In this document: one piece after another, positions 51,043 through 62,535 of the stretch | How positions within the stretch are numbered: the stretch's first letter is position 1 | How the letters are laid out: each line of letters opens with the position of its first letter | Source: Zymoseptoria tritici IPO323 | Taxonomy: Eukaryota > Ascomycota > Dothideomycetes > Mycosphaerellales > Mycosphaerellaceae | Length of the DNA: 64,000 nt | Assembly: GCF_000219625.1 (NCBI RefSeq) | Contig: NC_018217.1 | Span: forward strand, 1,488,001 to 1,552,000 | Reading direction: 5' to 3' | Notes under the pieces: model-generated | Database searches by the model: none | The model's input: the letters and a program-made list of their open reading frames with translations, nothing else | What the model was told of the DNA's origin: nothing | Made by a program: the position numbers and the translations under genes

Positions 51043-53281
51043 ATGGCAAGTGTGCCATTCCGTAGTCCGGCTGGAGATGCTAGAAGACCCGTTCGTATCG
51101 AAAACCGGCCTCCAATGGGCACTGTCTTATGCCGCAACGGACCGCAATGCAGGAAGTTCCAAGAAGGTCAGCCATTTTGATCGCAATTTGGTCGTGAGCG
51201 ATGCTGATGTATGTGTAGGTACTTGCCATTACAACCACGACTTCACATCAATGCCTCCAAACGGTCTGAGCGCGTGAGTCTCTGTGCTCTTCCGTTGATG
51301 TCGACATAACTCAAGCTAAATTGCTAGGCTCAAAAAATCTTTAAACGTCGAATCTCCGGCGTTCACTCCAAAATCTCCGAATGTACAGCCGGCAAAGACT
51401 GTTCTTATGTCCCCTAAAGCGGCAATCGCGGCAACGTTCACACCGCGCGGCTCAGGTGAGGACATCAGTACCAAAAGAAGCACGTCAATGCTGATGACCT
51501 GCAAGGTACCGTAACTCCGGCACCATATTCACACTCCAAAGAGCCCTCCAATGAGTTTGTGCCCTCGCAAGGACTCCAACCAGCGGCACAGTTTCAAGAA
51601 TTCGTGCCTGGGCAATCCTTCCTGGCGTCTCCGCAGGTAGGTCAGCCAGCGTGTGTAGATCCGTTCAGTCTCTAAACTCCAGTCACAGCTCGAGCCTGAA
51701 TCTGTGGCGATTCAACAACAGATCAATCCCTACAGCGATCCATTTCTAGCTCAGCAAGGCCTTTCTGGCCTGGACGGTACGCAGGCACATATCAATCCAT
51801 ATTCTCAACAGGGAGGTGCAGTGGGCGGCCAGGCTTTCTTTCAGGACGCCTCAAGCTTCAAGCATCCCTTGAACTATCATCTATATGCCTCTGTCGGCCC
51901 CCGGCGAGAGAACCTCGCGACATACCAGCGGAGTACAGCGGATTTCTTCATCCCCGACAATCTCAGGGAAGAGCTCCAACGAGCATCGGAGGCGACACTG
52001 CAGACGTTTGCGAACAGCACTTTGCCTCATACGATCGAGCACTTTCACTCTCTCGTTGCACTTGACACAAACAGCGCGAAAGGGCCAACTACCTTTGGCT
52101 ATCCGAGCTGGATATACAAAGCTACATCCAGCAAAGACGGGCACACCTACGCACTCAGACGCATCGAGGGTTTCAGACTGTCGAGCGAAGCTTCCATTCG
52201 AACCGTCAATTCTTGGAAGCGCATCCACAACGCAAGTCTCGTGCAGATTCATGATGCCTTCACAGGGAGATGGTTTGGGGACAGCTCGCTGATAATTGTG
52301 ACGGACTATCATCCTCGATCGCAGACGCTGGCGGAGAAGCATCTCGCAGCTGGCCGACATCCGCACCGACCTGGTGGCCAGATCACGCCGGAGAATGAAC
52401 TGTGGGGCTACATTGTGCAGCTTTCGAGCGCTCTGAAGACCATCCACGAAGGAGGTCTCGCAGCACAGACGGTTGTGGCCAGCAAAGTGCTCGTCACATC
52501 CAAAAATCGTCTGCGCATCAACGGCTGTGGTATTTTGGACATCCTCCAGCATGAACAAAAGCGACCACTGCACGAGCTGCAACGAGCAGATCTACGGGAT
52601 CTGGGTCGTCTGATACTGGGCATCGCCACACGGAACATGAGTGCGCATCAAAATCTGCCAAAGGCACTAGAGCTCGTCAGCCGTTCCTACAGCGAAAGAC
52701 TCCGGTCATGTATCGCGTGGCTTCTGGTCCCACCTCCGATATCGCAAGAAGGCAAGCCAGCCGAGAAAACGACTGCACATTCCACAGAGTACAACATCAA
52801 CTCTCTTCTCACTAGCATCGCAGACAAAGTGGTCTCCACATTGGACAGCGCTCTCCACCAAGAAGACGACATCACGTCAAATCTGATGCAGGAGCTTGAG
52901 AACGGCCGCCTCGTGCGACTCCTCACGAAGCTGAATGTGATCCTGGAAAGACCGGACACTACAAGCACACCAACAGCGTCGTCAAACCCAGCACTTCTGA
53001 ACCAGCCATCAGCAGCATGGTCAGAGACTGGGGAGCGCTACTATTTGAAGCTCTTCCGAGATTATGTGTTCCATCAGGTCGACCACGAAGGTCGTCCGGT
53101 CCTCGACTTGGGCCATATCATCACCTGCCTGAACAAACTCGACGCTGGGATCGACGAGAAGTTCCAGCTTGTAAGTCGCGACGAGCAGAGTATCTTTATT
53201 ACGAGCTACAAGGAAGTCAAGAGGGGGTTTGAGGCGGCTTGGAGTGAGATAAGTAAGGCGTCTAATCCGGCGAGACGTTGA
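51043..53281 (+). CDS. PAN3: PAN2-PAN3 deadenylase regulatory subunit, 678 residues
   Basis: Pseudokinase that dimerises, binds poly(A)-binding protein and recruits Pan2 for mRNA poly(A) trimming in the cytoplasm. Exons 51043-51166, 51219-51273, 51328-51455, 51506-51636 and 51683-53281, all phases closing at 679 codons. The N-terminal CCCH finger is split by intron 1 and reads C-x5-C-x7-C-x3-H, slightly different from the usual PAN3 spacing. A Pro/Ser/Gln-rich linker includes SNEFVPS, a PAM2-like region. The pseudokinase spans about residues 270-520 (YALRRIEGFR, LWGYIVQLSSALKTIH, RADLRDLGRLIL), then coiled coil and the C-terminal knob (GERYYLKLFRDYVFHQ, SRDEQSIFITSYKEVK). Size is normal. Confidence 0.92.
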
Positions 53282-53979
53282 CATGATCTGGTTTTGGGTG
53301 GGAGACTTGGGAAGGGAACGAGCGAGGGGTGGCAATCTACAATGGAGCGATATTCTCTGGTGGTGAACAGGCGCTAGAGGAGGCACCGTTGGACAGCACT
53401 CGTGACGCTTGTACACAAAACGGTGTGGCCTCAATATTGAGTAGCGAAGAAGACATTCTACATGCATGGCGCCTCACAGCTTGATGCAGGCCTACCAGAG
53501 TGCCAACTCGGCCCTGCATGAACGCTTCGTGGAACATGCCGCTTAGTCGTATCAGGGAGTCAACGAGATACATTGACAGCTGTGTAGGACTGAGTAGGAC
53601 GTACTGACCCATCGAGCTCCTGCTGTAGTTTGTGTTCACTCACATCGTTCTATTGAGCTAGTCTGGAGATACCTTAGCATGGTCTGATGACCTTACAGCC
53701 TAAGGCATCAAGACTTCCCCGCCGGAGCGGTCCGAGACAGGGATGAACCGTCATTCCGCCGCATCTCTCGAAGCTTCGTTCGAGGCGATGCTAGACGCTG
53801 CGCGCATGTTCCAGGTTTTGGACTCTGCAACTATATTAACAGGCCAGGAAAACGGGGCAATCTCTGCTTGGCTCTCACTCTCACAGACGACGCAGCATAC
53901 GACGACGACGACACGAACGTGCATTGCTCTCTAACGACTTGCCGAAGCGCTCACACGAGCTCACCACAACACCGCGACC
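53282..53979. other. Upstream region of the Hsp104 gene
   Basis: No gene seen. It should contain the heat-inducible promoter; one heat-shock-element-like array is noted separately. Confidence 0.5.
53770..53783 (+). promoter_or_regulatory. Heat-shock-element candidate upstream of Hsp104
   Basis: GAAGCTTCGTTCGA contains two perfect nGAAn/nTTCn units and a degenerate third, about 200 bp before the Hsp104 start. Hsf1 control of HSP104 genes is established in fungi; this particular site is inference. Confidence 0.4.
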
Positions 53980-56781
53980 ATGGCCGGCAACATGAGCTTC
54001 ACAGACAAGGCGACGCAAGCGTTGTCCGACGCACAGGATATCGCAACACAACATGCACACTCACAGATGCTGCCAATCCACCTGGCAGTAGCACTCATCG
54101 ACCCTCTACCCGATCAGTCCAAGGACCAACAAAACAACTCCGCACACGCATCACATGCTGGTAGCTCGGCATCACTATTCCGACAAGTAGTGGAGCGAGC
54201 ACACGGCGATCCGCAAACATTGGAGAGAGCACTCAATCGAGTGCTCGTCCGAACGCCGTCGCAAGACCCACCACCCGAAAATGTCAGCGTCTCACCAGCA
54301 TTCACCAAGATTCTCCGAGCCGCGAACGACCTGTCCAAAACACAAAAGGATAGCTACATCGCCGTCGACCATCTCATCCAATGTATGGTGCAAGACAGCA
54401 CGATTCAAAAATGCCTCGCAGAAGCCAATGTGCCCAATGCGAAAGTGATCGACTCTGCTGTGCAAGCCATTCGAGGAACGAAGAGGGTGGACAGTAAGAC
54501 GGCGGACGCGGAGCAGGAGAACGAGAATCTGAAGAAGTTCACAATCGATATGACGGCGATGGCAAGAGAAGGCAAAATTGACCCGGTCATCGGTCGAGAA
54601 GAAGAGATCAGACGTGTCGTTCGAATCTTGTCGAGACGCACGAAGAACAATCCCGTCTTGATCGGTGAGCCTGGTGTTGGAAAGACCACAGTTGTGGAAG
54701 GTTTGGCACGACGAATTGTCGACGCCGATGTGCCGCAGTCTCTTGCTGCATGCAAGCTGCTGTCACTCGACGTGGGCTCACTGGTCGCTGGTTCGAAATA
54801 CCGTGGAGAATTTGAAGAGCGGATGAAGGGCGTCTTGAAGGAGATCGAAGACAGCAAGGAGATGATTGTACTCTTTGTGGATGAGATTCATCTTCTGATG
54901 GGTGCTGGTAGTTCCGGCGAGGGCGGCATGGACGCAGCCAACTTGCTGAAGCCAATGCTCGCTCGAGGCCAGCTCCACTGTATTGGTGCCACAACACTTG
55001 CTGAATACAGAAAGTACATCGAGAAGGACCAGGCATTCGAGCGACGTTTCCAACAGGTCTTGGTCAAGGAGCCTTCCATCGCGGAAACCATTTCCATTCT
55101 GCGAGGACTGAAAGAGAAGTACGAAGTCCATCACGGAGTGACCATTCTCGACGGTGCGATTATTGCTGCGGCAACACTCGCTGCGCGATATCTCACCCAG
55201 AGACGCCTGCCTGATTCGGCTGTCGATCTTGTCGACGAAGCAGCTGCAGCTGTCCGTGTGGAGCGCGAGTCACAGCCCGAAATTCTCGACAACATGGAGC
55301 GTAAACTGCGCCAGCTTGAAATTGAGATCCACGCTCTGGACCGCGAAAAGGACGATGCATCTCAGGCTCGTCTGCGAGAAGCCCGTGCCGAGAAGGCAAA
55401 CATCGAGGAAGAGTTGAAACCTCTACGCGAGAGCTACGAGAGTGAAAAGGCTCGATCCAAGGAGATCCAAGACCAGAAGATCAAGCTCGATCAGTTGCGC
55501 AACAAGCAGGAAGAGGCCGAACGTACTAGAGATCTGCAGACAGCTTCAGATCTCAAGTACTACGCCATTCCCGATGTTGAGGTCCGCATCAAGGAGCTGG
55601 AGGAGGAAAAGATCAGAAATGAGCGAGAGGCAGCTCTTCGCGCTGGGAACAACGACGACCAGACCCTCGTGACAGATGCCGTCGGACCCGACCAGATTAA
55701 TGAGATTGTCGCACGTTGGACTGGCATTCCAGTTACTCGACTCAAGACCACGGAGAAGGACAAGCTTCTGCAGATGGAGAAAGTTCTCGGCGCGCAGGTC
55801 GTTGGTCAGAAGGAGGCTGTCACCTCAGTCGCCAACGCCATTCGATTGCAGCGATCCGGACTCGCGAACCCAGGACAGCCACCATCATTCCTATTCTGCG
55901 GTCCATCTGGAACTGGTAAGACGCTCCTCACCAAAGCGCTTGCCGAATTCCTCTTCGACGATCCCAAGTCGTTGATCCGATTCGATATGTCGGAATACCA
56001 GGAGCGCCACTCACTCTCGCGGATGATTGGTGCACCACCCGGCTATGTCGGCCACGACGCTGGAGGGCAACTGACCGAAGCACTTCGTCGCAGACCCTTC
56101 AGCATCCTCCTGTTCGACGAGGTCGAGAAAGCGGCCAAAGAAGTTCTCACCGTCCTTCTTCAACTCATGGATGATGGACGCATCACCGACGGTCAAGGTC
56201 GCATCATCGACGCCAAGAACTGCATCGTGGTGATGACCTCCAATTTGGGCGCCGAGTATCTCTCCCGACCCAATGCCCAGGATGGCCGTATCGATCCGAC
56301 GACACGCGAGCTGGTCATGACCGCGCTGCGCAACTACTTCCTCCCCGAGTTCCTCAACCGCATTTCCAGCACTGTCATCTTCAACCGCCTCAGCCGGAAA
56401 GAGATTCGCAAGATCGTCGAAGTCCGCCTGGATGAGATCCAGAAGCGTCTCAGTGGCAATGGACGCAACGTCAGGATCGAGCTCACAGAGGAAGTCAAAG
56501 ACTACCTTGGCGCAGCGGGCTACTCTCCAGCCTACGGTGCTCGGCCACTCGCTCGACTCATCGAGAAGGAAGTGCTCAATCGGCTGGCTGTGCTCATCCT
56601 TCGCGGTTCTGTCCGAGACGGCGAGACGGCCCAGGTTGTGCTGGAAGATGGACACATTGTTGTGCTTCCCAACCATGGCGAGAGCGATATGGAGGATGAT
56701 GAGGACGAGATGTGGGACGAGGAGGACGCGGTGGAGGAGCTGAATGGTGATGGCGCAGAGATGGACCTTTACGATGATTAA
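53980..56781 (+). CDS. HSP104: Hsp104 disaggregase (ClpB family AAA+ chaperone), 933 residues
   Basis: Hexameric ATP-driven unfoldase that rescues aggregated proteins with Hsp70, cytosolic and nuclear. Single exon from [11 protein letters not shown]. Clp N domain repeats (residues 5-165). First AAA+ module with Walker [10 protein letters not shown] (about residue 227) and Walker [10 protein letters not shown]. Middle coiled-coil domain (about 425-560). Second AAA+ module with GPSGTGKT (about 644) and [10 protein letters not shown], arginine finger region [11 protein letters not shown], and the small C-terminal domain ([15 protein letters not shown]). The acidic tail ends DLYDD, like the TPR-binding end of yeast Hsp104, which together with the absence of a targeting peptide argues for the cytosolic Hsp104 rather than mitochondrial Hsp78. 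Confidence 0.97.
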   Translation: MAGNMSFTDKATQALSDAQDIATQHAHSQMLPIHLAVALIDPLPDQSKDQQNNSAHASHAGSSASLFRQVVERAHGDPQTLERALNRVLVRTPSQDPPPENVSVSPAFTKILRAANDLSKTQKDSYIAVDHLIQCMVQDSTIQKCLAEANVPNAKVIDSAVQAIRGTKRVDSKTADAEQENENLKKFTIDMTAMAREGKIDPVIGREEEIRRVVRILSRRTKNNPVLIGEPGVGKTTVVEGLARRIVDADVPQSLAACKLLSLDVGSLVAGSKYRGEFEERMKGVLKEIEDSKEMIVLFVDEIHLLMGAGSSGEGGMDAANLLKPMLARGQLHCIGATTLAEYRKYIEKDQAFERRFQQVLVKEPSIAETISILRGLKEKYEVHHGVTILDGAIIAAATLAARYLTQRRLPDSAVDLVDEAAAAVRVERESQPEILDNMERKLRQLEIEIHALDREKDDASQARLREARAEKANIEEELKPLRESYESEKARSKEIQDQKIKLDQLRNKQEEAERTRDLQTASDLKYYAIPDVEVRIKELEEEKIRNEREAALRAGNNDDQTLVTDAVGPDQINEIVARWTGIPVTRLKTTEKDKLLQMEKVLGAQVVGQKEAVTSVANAIRLQRSGLANPGQPPSFLFCGPSGTGKTLLTKALAEFLFDDPKSLIRFDMSEYQERHSLSRMIGAPPGYVGHDAGGQLTEALRRRPFSILLFDEVEKAAKEVLTVLLQLMDDGRITDGQGRIIDAKNCIVVMTSNLGAEYLSRPNAQDGRIDPTTRELVMTALRNYFLPEFLNRISSTVIFNRLSRKEIRKIVEVRLDEIQKRLSGNGRNVRIELTEEVKDYLGAAGYSPAYGARPLARLIEKEVLNRLAVLILRGSVRDGETAQVVLEDGHIVVLPNHGESDMEDDEDEMWDEEDAVEELNGDGAEMDLYDD

Positions 56782-57588
56782 ATGAATTGGAGGGAGTTTT
56801 GGGGCTTATCAATGAGCGTTCGAGCGTGAAATGGACTTCATGGAATGAATTACGATGCATGACAATGGGCCGCGCGTAGATAGAACTCGTACAATGAGAA
56901 ATGAGGCTATCGACGAGTTGTTCCCGCTCCAATGTTCCATGCAGTGAATGTTCAAAGTCGGATTGACTGCTCCGCGACCGTTCTCCTCGCTGACAGCACT
57001 AGTGGCGCAATCCATCGGAATCTGATTCCAGTAGGGCGCGCGGCTCTTTATTAGTCAGGCGTGGAGAAACCACTTGCAAAGTTCTAGGGCGGACAAGGGC
57101 ATACGAATCAATGGAGTCGTGAGGAATCCCCAAGTAGACATCACCAGCACCACCCTTTGATTGCCGTCCCCAGAGGCATTACTGCGACGCTCCTCAAAGG
57201 ACGCGTCGATACCTCGTACCTTACAGGAACACGGCGCGCGGCTCGCCGGAAGGGGAGATCTATTCCCCTCGGGTCCTCGTATCGAGTCTCACGTCCAGCC
57301 AGAGGACCCTTCAGACGGAAGACGGAGAGGACACATCCCTGGCGGCTTGCTTCAAAGACGGTACCTGACAGTCCACTTCGCTTTATTCTTTTCCTCTCAC
57401 TACATACACCAATACATCACGAGCGCGACTCAGACCACCGTCTTAGCTCGCCGATCTCCAACATCGTATACACCGCCGCGATTCACATCCATTCCAACTC
57501 GAACTCGAACGAAATCACCCTCGGAGGGGCCGTCCGCACCACCTCTCCCCGCGCGCGGCGCACACACCCTCCCCTGGTCCTTGACAGC
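56782..57588. other. Region between Hsp104 and the NIPA gene
   Basis: Hsp104 3' flank and the promoter/leader of the transporter gene. The frame of the transporter is open upstream to 57157 but without recognisable protein features. Confidence 0.5.
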
Positions 57589-58993
57589 ATGGTAGAAGAC
57601 AAATACATCGGCCTTTCCCTGGCCGTTTGCAGCACATTGGGAATCGGCGCATCCTTTGTGATCACGAAAAAAGGCCTCAACCTCGCAGCGGAAAGACATG
57701 GCTTCGAAGGAGATGGATTCGCATACCTCCGAAATCCGATCTGGTGGGCAGGAATCGTCACCATGGTCATTGGCGAGGTGTGCAATTTCTCGGCGTACGC
57801 ATTCGCGCCGGCGATTCTGGTCACACCTTTGGGCGCGTTGAGTGTGTTGATTGGAGCCGTGCTGGGGAGTTACTTTTTGGGGGAGAAGCTGGGAGTATTG
57901 GGAAGAGTCGGCTGTGCGATATGCTTGATTGGGAGTGTGGTCATTGTGTTGCATGCGCCGCCGGACGAGGAATTGAAGAATATCGATGAGCTGTTGGACC
58001 ATGCGCTCAAGCCGGGTAAGGACACTATGCGATGGAGGGAGGGATGAACAGCAGGACTGACAAGTGGCATAGGGTTTCTCACATATGTGGCCCTGGTCAC
58101 GATTTTCGCTCTGGTCATGATCTACAAAATCGCGCCGATATACGGGAAGAAGAATCCGATGATCTATATCAGCATTTGCTCGACTGTGGGATCCATTTCG
58201 ATCATGGCGATCAAGGGATTCGGCATTGCGCTGAAGCTCACTCTGGGAGGCAACAACCAATTCTCGCATCCATCGACCTATGTCTTTGCCGTTGTGGTCG
58301 TGGTCTGCATCCTCACACAGATGAACTACTTCAACAAAGCGCTGAGTCAATTCAACACCAACATGTAAGCCGTTGTCACCCTGATCACATCCACATCCTA
58401 ACATTCCTCGCAGCGTCAACCCTCTTTACTACGTAACCTTCACGACCTTCACACTCGTCGCCTCGTTCATCCTCTTCCGCGGCTTCAATACAACCGACCC
58501 GATTAACACCATCTCCCTCCTTTGCGGCTTCCTCACGATTTTCACTGGCGTCTACCTGCTCAATCTCTCCCGCGAAGACCCAGATGGCAACAATACGGGA
58601 ATCAATTCGACCGACCACCGCGGTGCATACCACGAAGTTGACGGAATTCCCACGGATGGGCTGGCGGGATTGCAGACGCGATTTTCGATGCAGTCACGGC
58701 GGAGTGGTGAGCACAGGCGAAGTCAAAGTTGGAGCTTGAGAAGTCCGGTCGGCGATCGATCACAAGGGCTGAATGGGAACGATGAGACGATGTATGATCT
58801 GGAAGCACACAATCTGAAAGAGCTGGCAGACGATAGCGATGAGGACACGAGCGGGTCTGGGTACAAGCGAACGTCATTTGGAGACACGAATGGACATGCG
58901 AATGGCGAGGGAAGCTCGATAAATCGTCCCGGGAGGATACAAAAAGAGAGTTTCAAGGCGGGAGGCAAGGCTTTTGATCAATCAAGGCGGTGA
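57589..58993 (+). CDS. NIPA-type magnesium transporter, 432 residues
   Basis: Multi-pass membrane protein of the NIPA/DMT superfamily, thought to carry Mg2+. Exons 57589-58015, 58073-58364 and 58414-58993, introns 57 and 49 nt, 433 codons. The N-terminus MVEDKYIGLSLAVCSTLGIG and the motifs ASFVITKKGL, NPIWWAGIVTMVIGEVCNF and APAILVTPLGALSVLIGA are characteristic. About nine hydrophobic helices lie in residues 5-300 (including FAVVVVVCILTQMNYFNKAL and LLCGFLTIFTGVYLL). The C-terminal 130 residues are hydrophilic, Ser/Arg/Asp-rich and probably cytosolic and regulatory. The start chosen matches relatives. Confidence 0.92.
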
Positions 58994-59738
58994 TCCGTTT
59001 ACCTGGATTTGATGGTCACGACACGGAATGATCGGCCAAAAGATCGGCTACACAGCAGCCGACGATGACGAGCGAGGTTCAAGATGAGCTGTCGTAAACG
59101 CCGAATCGACGACAATGGTCTGAGGATCCGCTCGGATAGAGCAGACGGCTTTCTTCAGGAAACGGAGACCGGACACACTCTATCCGGCCTGTCTTGAGGA
59201 TAGACATGGCCTCGTCGGAGCAGGCTGAAAAGCGAGGCAAAGGCCGAAGAGGGAAGCCAAGAAATTACAGAAACATCAGACCAACGGGATGGGCACAGAA
59301 TCTGTACAGGGCGTTTTTAGCGTTTCGATCACGAGGAAGGGAGCATAGGAGCGGGGCGGCAGAAAATCTCCTGCGTTGCGGATTGAGGATCTGGGCGGAA
59401 CGTGGAAGGCGAGGTTCTTCTGAGTCGCGGGAACGAGCGGATGGAAGAAAAGTGGATGAGCACGAAGCAATGCATTATACGAGCGGCGTTTTGGTTGAAT
59501 TGAGGACCACCTGGGTGGATACTCACGCATGGTTTCTTGGGTCCTACGGCGACTACGGGCATGGCCTGGAGAGGGCTGGGATGGGAGCACCAGAGGAAGG
59601 AAAGGCACAGTATCAGGCTGGAAGGTAGAGCGAATGAAGCGAAGATGGCAAAAGACTCATAAAAGGGCGACTCACGCCGCTTACGTCCTGTATCAATCCA
59701 CGCATCATTCGACTCACTTGATTTCCTCAACAGCCCAT
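58994..59738. other. Convergent intergenic region, no gene recognised
   Basis: 745 bp between the transporter and APC4 3' ends. A 144-codon plus-strand frame (59194-59628, Arg/Gly-rich) and opposing frames have no recognisable motif. Confidence 0.45.
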
Positions 59739-62351
59739 TCACTCCACCATCCTCCACTCATCATCCTCATCCACAGCTTTCCCAAATCTAGCGTGCTGTC
59801 CACCCGCCAGATCCAATACCCTCCACTCCCTGCCGCCCTTTCCAAACACCACACAAACCTCCTTACCCTTCCTCCCACCGACAAGCATCCTCTCTGGTCT
59901 GAACTTTGACTCTTCCGGCGGTGCAAAGACGTGAATCGTTTCTGATAGCAGCTGCGTTTCACCGCCAGTCTTCTCGGACAGAGTGAATTGGTGGCGCACG
60001 AGGTGCACGTGGTCTTTCGGGTCGCGGGTCTTGAAAAGGGTAATGAAGATGTTTGCAGGATTCGGTTGAGGAAGAAAGGTGGCGGAGAGGATTGTGCCGG
60101 ATGGGAAGGGATGTTGGGTCTTGATGATGGCAGGGTTTGCCGGGTGGCCGCTGTGGCGGGAGGGAGAAGGTGAGCTGGTTGATGTATTAGGTTGGCGGGT
60201 CAGGGTGAGCACGTCGAGTATGCTTGGTGATTTTGGGTCAGTAGATAGGACGAGGGTCGTCGTCGATGGATCGTGTTGTGCGTCGTAGTCGCCTGATGGT
60301 GATTGCGGTGTCGGGAAGTGGGTCATGTCTGCAATGACTGAGCCCGATGGGAGCTCAAGAGGTATGGTAGTGGGCTTCACAAGCATCCTGCTCTGCCAGT
60401 CCGTGATGCGATCGAGTGCCGCGCGCACATTGCCGACCAGTGCTGCTGCTAGAGTCGGGATGTTGAGAAGAGCGAGTGGATCGTGCACGTCTTTCATGGC
60501 AAGCGACTCTCCGTCTCGCAATGCTTGCAACTTGCCCATGGCCTCTTTGGTCCGCTCGTAGCCCATGTCTCGATATACAGGATTGCTCTTGAACTTCTCC
60601 ATGTTGAAGATGGGATCCAGCTCCGGTCGGTCGAGAATGTGCATCGCCAGCTTGCTCTCCACAAACGTCTCTTTAATGTACGCCAGGATCAAGGAGTAAT
60701 CCAGCCCTGCCATTTCGCGCTGTTCTGTTTCGAGTGCACTTTGACTGAATGGTCCCGAGCTGGCGACTTCGTACTGCAGCTTGAACCACTTGAACCAAGC
60801 CCGGAATTGTCGATGCTCGGTCGTAGCAATGAGCAGCATCCTCTGTGCGACTAGACGTAGGCTGTCAATGTTCTCCAGGATAATGTCAAAGACCAGAGGC
60901 GAGACGTCGAACTTGCTCGAGCCATCATGAAGTCGTGCATAGCCGCGCAATGTTGTCACGGCAATGCTGAAGCGATCCAGTGCAGGGAGAAGGTTCACGA
61001 AGAGGTGGTCTGTCAAGTTTGTGTACATGGTGGATATTGACGGTTCCCAGCGTTTCATGTTCTGATCTCGTACGATCTCCTTCATCCATTCCAGGAGACC
61101 AGCACTAAACACACCGGTGAGTGCGAGGTGATAGAAGTTGAAGACCACGTCTGTGTTGTCTTTGCTGGTCGCAAGCTCTTCTGGAAGGAGCGCGATGACC
61201 TTGGCGAGTGTACTGGTGCCTGTGGTATAGTCATTCTCGATGCACCGCAGCGTGAAAACAACGTAATCGATGTAGCTCTGTATGCGTTTTGTGTTGCTTG
61301 CGATGACATGAAGGGTCGCGGAATCGAATGTCGACAGAGGCAGATCAACGAAGCTTAGCTGTAGTCCCATGTCCTCAGTCTCGGTTACGTAAATGTGACT
61401 TGGACTTTGAGGATGTGCAGCGTGCATCACAGGCCGACCGCCGATGAAGAGGGATCCAATCTTGACAGTGTCATCCAATAGGACCTGCACGGTACCGTCT
61501 TCTTGCGCAACGGTCAGACTTTCGACCAGGTTTGTCGTCGCTTCCTTCTGAGTGTCAAATGCTGAGTCTGTCGCCGCTTGTGTGACAAACTTTGGTCCTT
61601 CAGGCGCAATCTTCCACGAATCGATGCCAGCAGATGGTATTGCACTAAGCCGTGGCAAGACTTTGGTGACATCGAGACCTGCAATGGCTCTTGGAAGTGC
61701 TGTCAGTGCTGTGCTTTCGTTTTCCCTGGAAGTCCCGTATGCCTCCAGTCCATCCAGATCGAATCCTCCTTCCCAGTCGTCAGTCAGCACATCGTTTGTC
61801 TTCTTGCTTCCGACTTGGTGAGCCATCCAACCAAAGCTTTCAACCTTTCCATGCACCTTCCGAGTGACCTTCGGCGGCAGAACAGCTCTCCCAAACCGAT
61901 CCTTCGGCGGCGCTTCAGCGTACAACCTCCAATCCTCCAGTGCATCTCCATTCGGATCCGCAACGGCCGTCATCTGCACGCTCCTTCCCGTACCGCCATC
62001 GTAGATCTCATAAGTGCCATCACTCCAGCCAACGCCAAGACGTTCTCCGTCGCCTCTCCATGCCACCGCTGTCACTTCCGCGGCATTATCCGCTCCTCGT
62101 TTGACGTTGAATGCAATTTGGCCGCTGATGATGCGGAAGACCTGAACTTCTGATGCATTTGTGACCACGGCTAGGAGGTCGTGGACGTGGGAATATGCAG
62201 TGAATGGGAATTTGATGGGTTCGGATAGACGTTTCGTGGCGAGCACATGCAGAGACGGGGCATCATCGTCGGCGCCCTGATTTGAGGTTGTCATGATGCT
62301 CCCATTGACGAGATGTTGATTTTGAGATGTTTCTATCACAAAGCTGGACAT
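59739..62351 (-). CDS. APC4: Anaphase-promoting complex subunit 4, 870 residues
   Basis: Scaffold subunit of the APC/C ubiquitin ligase that drives mitotic exit. Single exon. The N-terminal WD40-type domain (about residues 40-120; KFPFTAYSHVHDLLAVVTNA, EVTAVAWRGDGERLGVGWSD, GTYEIYDGGTGRSV) matches the ANAPC4 WD40 family, and the long helical middle region (about 280-620; LSFVDLPLSTFDSATLHV, FRAWFKWFKLQYEVASS) matches the ANAPC4 helical domain inserted in the propeller. The C-terminal blades follow. Two in-frame ATGs (residues 1 and 20) are possible starts. Convergent with the transporter gene and head-to-tail with delta-COP. Confidence 0.87.
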   Translation of the reverse strand: MSSFVIETSQNQHLVNGSIMTTSNQGADDDAPSLHVLATKRLSEPIKFPFTAYSHVHDLLAVVTNASEVQVFRIISGQIAFNVKRGADNAAEVTAVAWRGDGERLGVGWSDGTYEIYDGGTGRSVQMTAVADPNGDALEDWRLYAEAPPKDRFGRAVLPPKVTRKVHGKVESFGWMAHQVGSKKTNDVLTDDWEGGFDLDGLEAYGTSRENESTALTALPRAIAGLDVTKVLPRLSAIPSAGIDSWKIAPEGPKFVTQAATDSAFDTQKEATTNLVESLTVAQEDGTVQVLLDDTVKIGSLFIGGRPVMHAAHPQSPSHIYVTETEDMGLQLSFVDLPLSTFDSATLHVIASNTKRIQSYIDYVVFTLRCIENDYTTGTSTLAKVIALLPEELATSKDNTDVVFNFYHLALTGVFSAGLLEWMKEIVRDQNMKRWEPSISTMYTNLTDHLFVNLLPALDRFSIAVTTLRGYARLHDGSSKFDVSPLVFDIILENIDSLRLVAQRMLLIATTEHRQFRAWFKWFKLQYEVASSGPFSQSALETEQREMAGLDYSLILAYIKETFVESKLAMHILDRPELDPIFNMEKFKSNPVYRDMGYERTKEAMGKLQALRDGESLAMKDVHDPLALLNIPTLAAALVGNVRAALDRITDWQSRMLVKPTTIPLELPSGSVIADMTHFPTPQSPSGDYDAQHDPSTTTLVLSTDPKSPSILDVLTLTRQPNTSTSSPSPSRHSGHPANPAIIKTQHPFPSGTILSATFLPQPNPANIFITLFKTRDPKDHVHLVRHQFTLSEKTGGETQLLSETIHVFAPPEESKFRPERMLVGGRKGKEVCVVFGKGGREWRVLDLAGGQHARFGKAVDEDDEWRMVE

Positions 62352-62535
62352 TGAGGTGAAGTCCCTTTGACGTGGGCGTGGACTAGCGCGATTTTAGAAA
62401 ACGCCAAAACACGTGGTGAACTTTTGAGCGAGCAAGGCACTATCGTTCATATTCTCACCATGATCGATGCTCTTTTGCTTGAAGCACGTGCTTCAGCATC
62501 TATGCAGCTCCTTCATACAGCAATGCTCCTGTCTA

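Noticed and set aside
56011..56676. 221-codon minus-strand frame
   Set aside because: Antisense to the Hsp104 C-terminal half with no motif of its own.
59194..59628. 144-codon Arg/Gly-rich frame
   Set aside because: No motif, in a convergent intergenic region with equally long opposing frames.
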